In this document: one piece after another, positions 7,685 to 16,841 of the stretch
Numbering within the stretch: the stretch's first letter is position 1
How the letters are laid out: each line of letters opens with the position of its first letter
Assembly: GCF_024435355.1 (NCBI RefSeq)
Contig: NZ_JAMJWG010000031.1
Span: 1 to 64,000 of the forward strand
Direction: 5' to 3'
Length of the DNA stretch: 64,000 bases
Origin: Streptomyces odontomachi
Lineage (GTDB): Bacteria > Actinomycetota > Actinomycetes > Streptomycetales > Streptomycetaceae
Notes under the pieces: model-generated
The model's database searches: none
What the model was told of the DNA's origin: nothing
Seen by the model: the letters and a program-made list of their open reading frames with translations, nothing else
Translations under genes and position numbers: made by a program

Positions 7685-10222
7685 ATGAGCATGGACGGGC
7701 GGGACGAACCACTCGACGGCACGGGCACGCCCGACGAGGCCAGCGTGCCCGCACAGCGCCAACCGGGGGACACTCCCGTGGCGAACGAGTCCGGCACCGC
7801 GGCCACGGGCTCCGCTGCCACGGGCGGCGCTCCCGGTGCGCCTTCGGACGCCGACCTGATCGCACGGATGCGCTCCGGCGACGACAGCGCGTATGCGGAC
7901 CTGTTCCGCAGGCATGCCGGGGCCGTGCGCCGCTACGCCCGCACCTGCTGCCGGGACGCGCACACCGCGGACGACCTCACCGCCGAGGTGTTCACGCGGA
8001 CGCTCCAGGCCGTACGGAGCGGCTCCGGGCCCCTGCACGCGGTGCGCGCCTATCTGCTGACCACCGTGCGCAGGGTCGCCGCCGACTGGACGAAGTCGGC
8101 CAGGCGGGAGCAGTTGGTCGACGACTTCGCCGCGTTCGCCGCCCAGGCCGCGCAAGGTACCGCCGGGCCCGACGCCGGGGCGCTCGAGGCGGGGGCCGAC
8201 GTACTGGCCATGCGGGAGGCCGAGCAGTCGCTGGCCATGCAGGCGTTCCGCAGCCTGCCGGAGCGCTGGCAGGCCGTGCTGTGGCACACCGAGGTCGAGG
8301 ACGAGTCCCCGGGCGAGGTCGCCATGCTCTTCGGGCTCGATGCGAACGGCACCAGGGTGCTGGCGAGCCGGGCCCGTGAAGGCCTCAAGCAGGCCTATCT
8401 CCAGGCGCACGTGAGCGCCGCGCTCGCCGCCGACCAGGAGTGCGCACGCCACGCCGACCGGCTGGGCGCCTATGCGCGCGGCGGCCTGCGCAGCCGGGCC
8501 GAACGGGGCCTGCGCAAGCACCTCGCCCAGTGTCCCCGGTGCCGGCTGGCCGCCGGACAGATCAAGGACGTGGCGAACGGCCTCCCCGGCGCGGTACCGG
8601 TGGCGATCATCGGCTGGTTCGGCGCCGCCGGGTACGCGAAGGTGGCCGCGCTCTTCGCGGGTGGCGCGGCCGGGGCGGGCGCCGCAGCGGCGGGCGCGGG
8701 CACGACTGTGGGCCACGCCGCCGGCTCAGCCGGTGCCGGAACGGGCACGGCCGTGGGGCACGCCTCGGGCGCGGGCGGCGCGAGCGCCGGCGGGCTCACG
8801 GGAGGCGCAGGGGGCGGCGCAAGTGGAAGTGCCGGTGGCGCGGGCGCCGGGAGCACGGGCGCGGGCGTCGGTGCGGGCGGTGCGGGTGGCTCGGGCGCCG
8901 GTGCGAGCGCGGGTGCGGGTGCGGGCGCCGGTGGCGGCTCGGGCGCAAGTGCCGCGGGCGGAGGCGGCGGAACGGCTGCGGGTGGCGGTGGCGCAGGCGG
9001 CGGAACGGCTGCGGGTACCACTGGCGCAGGCGGCGCGGGCACGGGTGCGAGTGGCGGCGGCGCGGGCACCGGCACGAGTGCCGCCGGGACGGGCACCAGC
9101 CCGTCCGCGGGTGCCGCAGGAGGCGCCGGCACGAAGGCCACCGGCGGCACCGGTGCGAGTGGCGGCGGCAGCGGCAGCGGCGCCAGTACGGCCGGTGGAG
9201 GCAGCGGACCCAGCACGGCCGGTGGTGCCGGCAAGACCGGTGGTGCGGCCGCCAAGGCCAGCGGTGTTGCCAGCAAAGGCAGTGGTGGTGCCGGCAAGAC
9301 CGGTGGTGCGACCGCCAAGGCCAGCGGTGCTGCCGGCAAGGCCAGCGGTGCTGCCGGCAAAGGCGGTGCGAGTGGTCAGGGCGTGGGGGCGGCGCTCAGT
9401 GGGCCTGTGAAGGCCGGTGTCACGGCGGCTGTCGCCGCGGCAGCCGCGGCCGCGTTGGCCCTGGCTCTCGTCGGCAGCCATGCGACGCCGCCCCACAAGC
9501 CCGAGGCCAAGCCGCCCGCCTCGTTACCGCAACCCGGGGAGACCGAGAAGCCGGAGAAGCCCGGCGGACCGCAGCGTGAGCTGCCGCCCGTCGCAAAGCC
9601 GGTGCCCACTCGGCCGCCGGGCCCCACGTCCCCGGAGACCGACCCGACTCCGTCGCCCAGCCCGTCCCGGACCCCCGCCCCCCACGGGTCCCCCACCCCG
9701 ACACCGAGCACGCCGACCCCCACCCCGACGCCGAGCGAGCCCACCCAGCCGCCGCCCACCCGGCCGCCGCCGACCCAGCCGCCGCCCGCCCCGGTCATCT
9801 ACCAGTGGAGCCAGTTGGAGTACGGCTTCGAGGGCGACGGCAGCGCGCCCGAGATGCGCGGCGGCGGCAGTTGGGTGTGGCAGCGGCACGGGCTCCGGGT
9901 GGACGGACAGCGGTACGCCCAGGGCGTCACCGTGCACGGCGTGTCCTCCGTGACCATCGACCTGAATCGCAGCTGCACCGCCTACGACGCGCTCATAGGG
10001 GTCGACGACGCCACCCTCGGGCTCGGCTCGGTGCGGTTCGCCGTCTACGGGGACGGCATACCGCTGTGGCGGTCCCCGGTGGTGAGGGGCGGCCGGTCCG
10101 TCATACCGATGCACGTCACCCTCACCGGCCGCGCCACCGTACGCCTCGTCGTCCAGCCACAGGGGGTCCTCGACACGGTCATGCTCGCCGACTGGGCGGA
10201 GTCGCGCTTCACCTGCCGATGA
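7685..10222 (+). CDS. Sigma-70 factor fused to zinc finger, Ala/Gly linker, TM and NPCBM domain
   Basis: An 845-residue ECF-type sigma factor with an extracellular-looking extension. Region 2 lies at about 65-140 (DSAYADLFRRHAGAVRRYAR, then AYLLTTVRRVAADW) and region 4 at about 180-240 (LPERWQAVLWHTEVE). A zinc-finger anti-sigma motif H-x3-C-x2-C follows at 279-286 (HLAQCPRC), with Cys253 and His256 before it. Residues 325-575 are almost pure Gly/Ala/Ser/Thr. A hydrophobic Ala/Val segment at about 575-598 fits one membrane span. A Pro/Thr-rich stretch (605-703) leads to a C-terminal beta domain (705-845) resembling NPCBM carbohydrate-binding modules. A TTA codon at 9524-9526 makes it a candidate bldA target. 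The layout suggests a membrane-tethered sigma factor that senses wall or glycan ligands; that role is inference. Confidence 0.87.
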   Translation: MSMDGRDEPLDGTGTPDEASVPAQRQPGDTPVANESGTAATGSAATGGAPGAPSDADLIARMRSGDDSAYADLFRRHAGAVRRYARTCCRDAHTADDLTAEVFTRTLQAVRSGSGPLHAVRAYLLTTVRRVAADWTKSARREQLVDDFAAFAAQAAQGTAGPDAGALEAGADVLAMREAEQSLAMQAFRSLPERWQAVLWHTEVEDESPGEVAMLFGLDANGTRVLASRAREGLKQAYLQAHVSAALAADQECARHADRLGAYARGGLRSRAERGLRKHLAQCPRCRLAAGQIKDVANGLPGAVPVAIIGWFGAAGYAKVAALFAGGAAGAGAAAAGAGTTVGHAAGSAGAGTGTAVGHASGAGGASAGGLTGGAGGGASGSAGGAGAGSTGAGVGAGGAGGSGAGASAGAGAGAGGGSGASAAGGGGGTAAGGGGAGGGTAAGTTGAGGAGTGASGGGAGTGTSAAGTGTSPSAGAAGGAGTKATGGTGASGGGSGSGASTAGGGSGPSTAGGAGKTGGAAAKASGVASKGSGGAGKTGGATAKASGAAGKASGAAGKGGASGQGVGAALSGPVKAGVTAAVAAAAAAALALALVGSHATPPHKPEAKPPASLPQPGETEKPEKPGGPQRELPPVAKPVPTRPPGPTSPETDPTPSPSPSRTPAPHGSPTPTPSTPTPTPTPSEPTQPPPTRPPPTQPPPAPVIYQWSQLEYGFEGDGSAPEMRGGGSWVWQRHGLRVDGQRYAQGVTVHGVSSVTIDLNRSCTAYDALIGVDDATLGLGSVRFAVYGDGIPLWRSPVVRGGRSVIPMHVTLTGRATVRLVVQPQGVLDTVMLADWAESRFTCR

Positions 10223-10339
10223 ACGGAACGGTGACGGCTTCGCCAGCTGATGGCGGGTGACGGCTTCGCCGGCCGATGAACGGGTGACGGCAGCTGCCGA
10301 GCGCCGCTGATCAGGTGCCGGACCGCGCCGGCCGCGTGC
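10223..10339. other. Convergent gap with a direct repeat
   Basis: Between two convergent genes, GGTGACGGCTTCGCC occurs twice, near 10229 and 10256. It has no strong hairpin or T tract, so I do not call a terminator. Confidence 0.5.
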
Positions 10340-13300
10340 TCACGTCGACGGCGGCCAGGGTGGCGCGGTGTCAGGGACGGGCGGTGGCGGGTCGATGCCG
10401 AGGACGGTGGACAGTTCGGCCAGCGTGTCTTCCGGGGCGAGGCTCGCGCCGGCCGCCAGCTCGGCACGGTAGCGGTCCGCGCCCAGCGCGGCGGAGGCCT
10501 GTTGCTCCGCCGTGTCGGCGAGCACCCGATCCGGCTGGGGGCGTGGGTGGTCGCCGCGCCAGGCCGTGGCGGCGCCGAGCAGCCGCGCGGCGCACGGATG
10601 GTCACCGAGTGCGGCCACCAACGCAGCGGCGCAGTCGACCAGACCGGCGAGGACCGACTCGGCGCAACGGTGCACCATCGCCTCGTACAGCGTGTCGGAC
10701 AGCACGGACAGCCCGGCCGTCGGACCGGACTCGGCGGCGGTGACGCGGGACTCGACGCTGTTCAGCAGGACGGTGAACTGCGGGGGCGGGGTGCCGCGCG
10801 CGGCCTCCTCCCGGGAGGCGTTCCACAGCGTCCGGGCGCGTGCCGTGTCGCCCTCGTCGAGAGCCAGGAGCGCGCGCAGGAGGCGTGCGTAGGCGCGGAT
10901 GTCGGCCACTCCGGAGCGGTCCGCCGCCTCGTCGGCCTCGTCGAGGAGCTTGATCGCCGTGCCACGGTCGCCCGCGCGGTAGCCGATCTCGGCCATCCTG
11001 GCCAGCAGGAAGGGCGTCTCCGCGTGGGCGCCGACCTCGTGGGCGAGCCGCAGGGCCTCCTCCAACCGGCTCTTCGCCTCCCCGAACCGGCCGCGGGCCA
11101 TGGCCGCCTCGGCGTTGGCGCTGCACACCTGTGCCAGCATCCAGCGGTCGCCCGCCCGCCGGCTCAGCACGCTCAGCTCCGCGAGGTACTCGTCGACGTC
11201 GTGGATGCCGCCGGACCGGTCGATGGCCATGTGGGCGCGGAACATCAACAGGACACCGGCCTCCCATGCGCCGCCGTGCACACGGGCGTTGGCGATCGCG
11301 GCTCCCAGGGCGGACGTCACCGCGTCCGGGCCTTCCAGGGCGAAGACGGTGAACGGCCAGAGCAGGCCGGGGAAGCGGGCGGCGGCGGGCACCGGCTGCC
11401 CGAACACCTCGCGGATCCGGGTGATGTGGGCGCGGGTGCGGTCGTCGGTGAACAGCTCGAAGGGCTGGTTGTCGATCTCCAGGAACAGGTAGACCAGGCG
11501 CAGGCTCATCCGCTGCCAGAAGAGCGGGTGGTCCTCGGTCTCGCCGGGGTCGGCCGCCAGGAGAGCCGTGTCGACCGACGGTGCGGAGGGGCGGGCCACG
11601 GCCGCCGACGGGGCGGCGCCGGAGGCGCTGGGGGCGGCCGGGGCGTGCAGGTGGGCGTCGGGGGCGTGTGGTGCGGCGGGCTCGGGAGCCGTCGTCGGAG
11701 GGGGCTCCGTTGCGGGCACCACGAGGCGCAGGATGCGCTCGATCCACCGGGCGGCCTCCTGACGGTAGTTGCGCAACCACCAGAACCAGCTCAGGGCGAC
11801 CGCCAGCGACCCCGCGCTCTCCTCGTCGCCCGCGGCCAGCGCGCGGTGCAGCACCGCGCGTATGTTGTCCAGCTCGGCCTCCAGGCACTGGATCCACGCC
11901 AGTTGGGCGGCGGAACGCAGCAGGGGGTCGGCCTGCTCGACGAGGGCGTGGAAGTACGCGGTGTGGCGGCGCTCGGCCGCGGTGCGCAGCGCGGGGCGCT
12001 CGGCGGCGCGCTCGGTCGCGTACTCGTGGATGGTTTCGAGCAGGCGGTACCGCATGCCGCCGCCGCCCGGCGCGCCGTCCAGCGGGCCCTCCACGGGAGT
12101 GGCGACGACCAGGGACTTGTCGACGAGTGCGCCGATGATGTCGGCGACGGCGCCCGTGCACACCGCTTCGGCGGACGGCAGGTCCCAGCCGCCGGCGAAC
12201 ACGGAGACCTCGCAGAGCACGATGCGCTCCGTCTCGTCGAGCAGCTCCCAGGACCAGTCGACGACCGCGCGCAGCGTCTGCTGACGGGGCAGGACGGTAC
12301 GGCTGCCGCTGGTCAACAGGCGGAAACGGTCGTCGAGCCGGTCGGCGATCTGGCGTGGGGTGAGCAGCCGCAGCCGGGCGGCGGCCAGCTCGATCGCGAG
12401 CGGCAGGCCGTCCAGGCGGCGGCAGATCTCGGCGACGGCGGCCGGATCGCTGCCGGGGTCGAAGTCGGGGCGTACGGCGGTGGCGCGCTCGGTGAACAGG
12501 CGATGGGCCGGGTCGGGCGGCAACGGCTCGACGGGGCGCACCGACTCGCCGGGCACGCCCAGCGGCTCCCGGCTGGTGGCGAGAACGGTCAGGCCGGGGC
12601 AGTGGGTGAGCAGGGTCTCGGCCAGCTCGGCGGCGGCGTCGATGACGTGCTCGCAGTTGTCCAGGACCAGCAGCAGGCTGCGCGGGGCGCAGTAGTCGAC
12701 GAGCAGGGCGACCGGATCGCCCTGGGGCGCGGCATGCTCCGCCAGCAGCACCGTCTCACGCAGGCCGAGCGCGCTGACGACGGCGCCGGGGACCGCTTCG
12801 GGCCGGTCGAGCGGGGCCAGCTCGGCCACCCAAGCCTGCGCGTGCCCGGCCGTGGCGTCGTCCTCGGCGCGGGCCGCGGCCTCCTCGGCGAGACGGGTCT
12901 TCCCGGAGCCACCAGGTCCGGTGAGCGTGACCAGACGGGACCTATGCAGATCCGCACGGATGGCGTCGAGTTCCGGTTCACGTCCCACGAACGAGGTGAG
13001 GCGGGGCCGGATGTTCCCCCTGCGGACCGTCTTCGCGGGTGCGCGCCCGGGCCGCGCTCCGCTCTGCCCGGGCTCCGCTTTGTTCTGCTCGGGGTCCGCT
13101 CCGTTCCGCTCGGGCCGCGTTCCGTTCTGCTCGAAGTCCGCCACCGACGGCTGGTACGGCTCCGTCACCGACGGCTGCTCCCGCTCCGCCCCCGACGGCT
13201 GGTACGGCTCCGGCTCCGTCGCCGACGGGCGCCCTGGGCTCGCCGGCGGCTGGTTCGGGTGCCTGGTGAGCTGGTCCGGCGGCGCTGTGGGCTGGTCCGG

Positions 13301-14431
13301 CCTGGGGGGCGGCTGGCCCGGCTGTGCTGCCTGCTGGCCTGGCCCCGCTACCGGCCGGCCCGGCTGCTTCGGATCGCCTGCGGGCTGGCCCGGCCTGAGT
13401 GCAGGCTGCGTCACCTCCGCTACCGGCTGGCCTGGCTCTGCTGCCGGCCGGCCCGGCTCCCCCGCCCGCCCGCCTGGCTCGGCCATGGGGTGGCTCGGTT
13501 CCGTCCCCCGCTGAGCCGGCTCGCTCGCGGGCCGCCTCGGCTCTCCTACCGGCCGGCCCGGCTCCGCCTCCGGCTGCCGCTCCGGCTCCGGCTGCTGCGG
13601 TGGCTCGGCCCCGGTTCGCCGTTCGGACGCCGTCCCCGTGTGCACCGTCCACGCCTGCTGCGGTTGCTGCGGCGCGAGGCCAGGCTCCGCCCCCGCCCGC
13701 CGCTCCGGTTCGCCGTCGGTCAGCAACTCCGTGTGCAGGTTGCGCAGCTCGGGGCCGGGGTCGGTGCCCAGGCCGTCGGCGAGGGTGCGGCGGGCCTTCT
13801 CATACGCGGCGAGGGCGTCGGCCCGGCGGCCGACGGCGCGCAGGGCGCGGAGGAGGAGCGCGTGCAGGGGTTCGTCGTACGGGTGCGCCGTGGTGAGTTC
13901 CGTCAGCTCCGGTATGAGGTCGGCGGCGCGGCCCAGCCGCAGATCGGCCGCGATGCGGGTGCGCACGGCGTCCAGGCGTCGCGTCTCGTGGCGGGTGGCC
14001 ACACCCACGCGGTCAGGGAGATCGGCGAGGGCCGGGCCGCGCCATAGGCGCAGCGCTTCGCGGAGCGTGCCGGCCGCGGTGGCGGCATCGTCGCGGTCCC
14101 AGGCGGTGACGCCCTCCCGCACGAGTCGTTCGAACTGGAAGAGGTCGATGTCGTCGGGGTCGGCCACCAGGCGGTATCCGCCCTGGTCGGAGGCGATGGC
14201 GCGCTTGCCCAGGGCGCGCCGCAACCGGCCGACGAGCGCCTGGAGCGCGGCCGGGGCGTCATGCGGGGGCCGGTCGGCCCAGACCTCGCCGATGAGCGTG
14301 TCCGTGGTGACCGCGCGACCGGGGCGCAGCGCGAGGGCGGTCAGCAGGGCACGCAGGCGCGTGCCGCCGACGGGCACCGGCGCGCCCTGGTCGTTGCGCG
14401 CCTGGGTGACGCCGAGGATCTCGTACCGCAC
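10340..14431 (-). CDS. AfsR/SARP-type large regulator: wHTH-BTAD-linker-NB-ARC-TPR
   Basis: A 1363-residue member of the AfsR class. Residues 1-95 are the OmpR-like winged helix and 95-240 the BTAD helical domain (FERLVREGVTAWDRDDA, PYDEPLHALLLRALRAVGRRADALAAYE). A linker of about 230 residues (240-470) is a degenerate repeat of xEPGxP units. The STAND ATPase follows: FVGREPELDAI, Walker A GPGGSGKT at 505-512, Walker B LLLVLDNCEHV near 585-595, then an AfsR-like winged helix and a C-terminal TPR region to the end. Such proteins activate pathway-specific targets after an ATP-dependent switch. It lies downstream of the asparagine-synthase homologue on the same strand. A short upstream frame and a dyad precede it. 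The target genes are unknown. Confidence 0.92.
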   Translation of the reverse strand: MRYEILGVTQARNDQGAPVPVGGTRLRALLTALALRPGRAVTTDTLIGEVWADRPPHDAPAALQALVGRLRRALGKRAIASDQGGYRLVADPDDIDLFQFERLVREGVTAWDRDDAATAAGTLREALRLWRGPALADLPDRVGVATRHETRRLDAVRTRIAADLRLGRAADLIPELTELTTAHPYDEPLHALLLRALRAVGRRADALAAYEKARRTLADGLGTDPGPELRNLHTELLTDGEPERRAGAEPGLAPQQPQQAWTVHTGTASERRTGAEPPQQPEPERQPEAEPGRPVGEPRRPASEPAQRGTEPSHPMAEPGGRAGEPGRPAAEPGQPVAEVTQPALRPGQPAGDPKQPGRPVAGPGQQAAQPGQPPPRPDQPTAPPDQLTRHPNQPPASPGRPSATEPEPYQPSGAEREQPSVTEPYQPSVADFEQNGTRPERNGADPEQNKAEPGQSGARPGRAPAKTVRRGNIRPRLTSFVGREPELDAIRADLHRSRLVTLTGPGGSGKTRLAEEAAARAEDDATAGHAQAWVAELAPLDRPEAVPGAVVSALGLRETVLLAEHAAPQGDPVALLVDYCAPRSLLLVLDNCEHVIDAAAELAETLLTHCPGLTVLATSREPLGVPGESVRPVEPLPPDPAHRLFTERATAVRPDFDPGSDPAAVAEICRRLDGLPLAIELAAARLRLLTPRQIADRLDDRFRLLTSGSRTVLPRQQTLRAVVDWSWELLDETERIVLCEVSVFAGGWDLPSAEAVCTGAVADIIGALVDKSLVVATPVEGPLDGAPGGGGMRYRLLETIHEYATERAAERPALRTAAERRHTAYFHALVEQADPLLRSAAQLAWIQCLEAELDNIRAVLHRALAAGDEESAGSLAVALSWFWWLRNYRQEAARWIERILRLVVPATEPPPTTAPEPAAPHAPDAHLHAPAAPSASGAAPSAAVARPSAPSVDTALLAADPGETEDHPLFWQRMSLRLVYLFLEIDNQPFELFTDDRTRAHITRIREVFGQPVPAAARFPGLLWPFTVFALEGPDAVTSALGAAIANARVHGGAWEAGVLLMFRAHMAIDRSGGIHDVDEYLAELSVLSRRAGDRWMLAQVCSANAEAAMARGRFGEAKSRLEEALRLAHEVGAHAETPFLLARMAEIGYRAGDRGTAIKLLDEADEAADRSGVADIRAYARLLRALLALDEGDTARARTLWNASREEAARGTPPPQFTVLLNSVESRVTAAESGPTAGLSVLSDTLYEAMVHRCAESVLAGLVDCAAALVAALGDHPCAARLLGAATAWRGDHPRPQPDRVLADTAEQQASAALGADRYRAELAAGASLAPEDTLAELSTVLGIDPPPPVPDTAPPWPPST

Positions 14432-14441
14432 AGGTCCATTC

Positions 14442-14522
14442 TCACCGGGGACGCTTCCGAAGCGTCCGGGTTTTACGGCGTGGCGGGCGGCCTTCCGTGC
14501 AGCCTGTGCCGTGGCCGTTCAC
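14442..14522 (-). CDS. Possible 26-residue leader peptide of the AfsR-like gene
   Basis: A GTG at 14522 lies 6 nt after GAAGGAGA, a better ribosome site than that of the large gene itself. It opens 26 codons encoding a basic peptide (MNGHGTGCTEGRPPRRKTR...), which stops 10 bp before the AfsR-like start. A perfect dyad lies inside its end. It could be a translational-coupling or attenuation leader, or chance. I know no homologue. Confidence 0.3.
   Translation of the reverse strand: MNGHGTGCTEGRPPRRKTRTLRKRPR
14449..14467. promoter_or_regulatory. 19-bp palindrome before the AfsR-like gene
   Basis: GGACGCTTC and GAAGCGTCC are perfect 9-nt arms around one base, 18 bp upstream of the AfsR-like start. 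It could be a repressor or autoregulator site at DNA level. A hairpin with a one-base loop would form poorly in RNA. Confidence 0.55.
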
Positions 14523-14614
14523 TGGAGTCTCCTTCGTGACCGCTGCCTCGTACTGCGAAGAGGACGGTCATGGGACCGGATCCGTGGCAGCGCATCGCGT
14601 CGCACGACCTCAAC

Positions 14615-14659
14615 GGCCGCAAGGGCTGTGTGGGCCGCAAGGGCCGTGTGGGCCGTGTG
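14615..14659. repeat. 18-bp tandem repeat
   Basis: GGCCGCAAGGGC-GTGTG occurs twice, followed by half a unit, in the gap between the asparagine-synthase-like gene and the AfsR-like gene. No function is evident. Confidence 0.65.
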
Positions 14660-14714
14660 GGGCGCGGACCGCCGTCACTCGGAAGGATAGGCCCGCGGAC
14701 GGGCCCCACGTCCG

Positions 14715-16841
14715 CTACGGCTTGCGGCCCGCTCCCAACGCGTCCCGATGGGGGGCCACGCTTCCCGAGGGGACCGCGCGCTGACGGGCCGGGGTGCCGC
14801 TCCAGCAGGTGCCGCGGCGGGCCAGGAGGCGGCGTAGCCACACCTCCAGGGAGACGAGGTCGGCAAGGCCGTCCAAGGGGAGCGGCTCGCCCTCGGAGGC
14901 GGCGCGCAGGGCCTTGCGCACCACCCGTGCCTCGACCAGGCCGGCCTCCGCGAGCAGGGGCGTGTCGAAGAGCATGACCAGGTCCCCTATGGCAGCCCGT
15001 AGCCCGGTGCGTGCGGTGGCCGTGGCGTCGGCGGGCGTGCCGGCGCCCCAGCCGGGCGGCAACTCGGCGACACCCGCGCCCTCCAGGACGGTGCGCAGGA
15101 TCGCGGCGCGCGCGCCCGGCTTGACGCGTAGCGCGACGGGTAGCGCACGGCAGGCGCGCACCACCTGGTTGTCGAGGAACGGGGCGTGCAGCCGTTGGAA
15201 GCGGACCTCGGCGGCCTGTTCGAGGATGCGCAGGTCCCCGGAGTGTCGGGCGAGTGCGGCACGGGCCCGGAAGTCGCCGGGGCGCAGCCCGGAGCCGGGT
15301 CCCGGGCGGGACGTCGCCGCCTGAAGACGAACCGATACTTCAGCCAGGGCCTCTCCCGTGAGCCACCGCGCCGCCGGCCCCGGCCGGCCCCAGGCGAGCG
15401 CCGCGAGCGAGGCGCCCACGGGATCGATCGCCTCGTCGAAGCGGCGCCGCAGCAGCCGGTCGGCGAGGGCGTCGATGCCCGCGCGGTAGGGGGTGCGGGC
15501 GAGACGCCGCGCGGCGCCGTACACGCGTGCCGGCACGATGATGGAGCTGGCGGAGCCGTCCGCCTTGGCGAGCGCGGCGACCGGGCGCACCAGGTGCCGG
15601 CGCTTGCGGTCCACCAGCAGGTCGGCGAGGCGGGCCGGGTGGGCGTCGAGGACCTGCCGGGCGCCGTATCCGGCGATGTGGTCGGCGCTGCCGGAGGCGA
15701 GCCGCGCACGGTGCCGGGTGGCGGCCACCAGGGAGGGGCCCGGTTCGTCCGTCAGGGGGCCTTCCAGGTCGGCGTAGGGCAGGACCTCCTCGCCGCCGGC
15801 GACGACGACGTGGTGCAGGCGGGGGTTGGCGGCGATCGCGCCGGCGCGTTCCAGCTCGGCCTCGTGCTCCTGGCCGCCGACGGCGAGGTCGTTGAAGGTG
15901 ACCGCGAGCAGCCGCTCCCCGGCCCCCGTGCCGTGGCCCAGGATGGTACCGGGCATGCCGGGCAGCCCGGCCGCGAGCAGGGCGAGGGCACCGGAGGCGG
16001 GGCCTCCTGACAGGTCGGCGCCGATGCCGGGCACGGGCATGCCGCGGCCGGCACGGCGCTCTGCGGGCCCCATGCCGGGGACGGGCCCCGGGTCTATGCC
16101 CGCCCCGGGGACGTGGCGCGGCGCGGCGAGCCGGGTGCGTACCGCTTCCACGAGCGCGTCACGGACGCCGTCCATGGCGCTGGCCGCGTCGCCGGACGGC
16201 TCGGCGACGGCGAGGGAGGCCATGGGCTCGTAGCCGGCGATCTCACGCGCGCCGGCGCGCAGGATCAGTGCGTGCCCGGGTGGGATACGCCGAACGCCCT
16301 CGTAGGGCGTGGAGTCCTGGAGTGCTTCGGGTACGTCGGGAGTGGCGAGCAGGGCCGCCAGGTGGCCGATGTCGAGGGGGGCTTCGATGAGGTCGGCGAG
16401 CGGCAGCGCGGCCGTGGCGTACGCCGTGCCACCCGCCCACGGCGTGTAGAACACCGGCCGTGCGCCCGCGAGGTCGCCCGCGACGGCGATGCGCCGGCCG
16501 ACCTGGACGATCGCCGTGTAGCTGCCCGACCAGGCGGTGAGGTGCCGCAGGGCGCCGCCACGAGCCGCGAACAGTGCGACGCGCAGCTGCTCGTCGCTGG
16601 CCCCGCAGGTGCCGAGCACGGCGATCCGGGTCTGCGGGTCGGCCTTGACGACCCGCACCTCGTCGGGGCGCCAGTCACCCACGGCCCACAGCGGATCCGG
16701 GTCGCCCCACAGGAGTTGGGAGCCCACGGGGTGCACCGTCTCGCCGTCGTAGCCGGACTCACCGCCCGCCGGAGCGGGCCGGGCCGCCCCTCGCCCGAGG
16801 GCACCGGCGGCGGCACTGCTCCACCCCACCAACCACCGCAT
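14715..16841 (-). CDS. Asparagine synthase-like / lasso macrolactam cyclase-like protein
   Basis: A 708-residue homologue of asparagine synthetase B of the type used as lasso-peptide cyclases (albusnodin-like family, as I recall). The start at 16841 follows TGGAGGCGGCA. The N-terminal glutaminase-like domain begins MRWLVGW and lacks the catalytic Cys2 of AsnB, so it cannot use glutamine. The synthetase domain has DLSGGPASGALALLAAG at about 276-292, where the usual SGGxDS loop has Ala in place of Asp. Further on are GYGARQVL and a helical C-terminal region. Lasso cyclases adenylate a side-chain carboxylate to close the macrolactam. No precursor, PqqD-like or transglutaminase-like partner is recognisable nearby, so the substrate is unknown and the protein may act alone or be repurposed. 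Confidence 0.8.
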   Translation of the reverse strand: MRWLVGWSSAAAGALGRGAARPAPAGGESGYDGETVHPVGSQLLWGDPDPLWAVGDWRPDEVRVVKADPQTRIAVLGTCGASDEQLRVALFAARGGALRHLTAWSGSYTAIVQVGRRIAVAGDLAGARPVFYTPWAGGTAYATAALPLADLIEAPLDIGHLAALLATPDVPEALQDSTPYEGVRRIPPGHALILRAGAREIAGYEPMASLAVAEPSGDAASAMDGVRDALVEAVRTRLAAPRHVPGAGIDPGPVPGMGPAERRAGRGMPVPGIGADLSGGPASGALALLAAGLPGMPGTILGHGTGAGERLLAVTFNDLAVGGQEHEAELERAGAIAANPRLHHVVVAGGEEVLPYADLEGPLTDEPGPSLVAATRHRARLASGSADHIAGYGARQVLDAHPARLADLLVDRKRRHLVRPVAALAKADGSASSIIVPARVYGAARRLARTPYRAGIDALADRLLRRRFDEAIDPVGASLAALAWGRPGPAARWLTGEALAEVSVRLQAATSRPGPGSGLRPGDFRARAALARHSGDLRILEQAAEVRFQRLHAPFLDNQVVRACRALPVALRVKPGARAAILRTVLEGAGVAELPPGWGAGTPADATATARTGLRAAIGDLVMLFDTPLLAEAGLVEARVVRKALRAASEGEPLPLDGLADLVSLEVWLRRLLARRGTCWSGTPARQRAVPSGSVAPHRDALGAGRKP

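Noticed and set aside
10502..14047. Plus-strand open frame of 1181 codons opposite the AfsR-like gene
   Set aside because: The opposite strand has intact BTAD, NB-ARC and TPR motifs; this frame has none.
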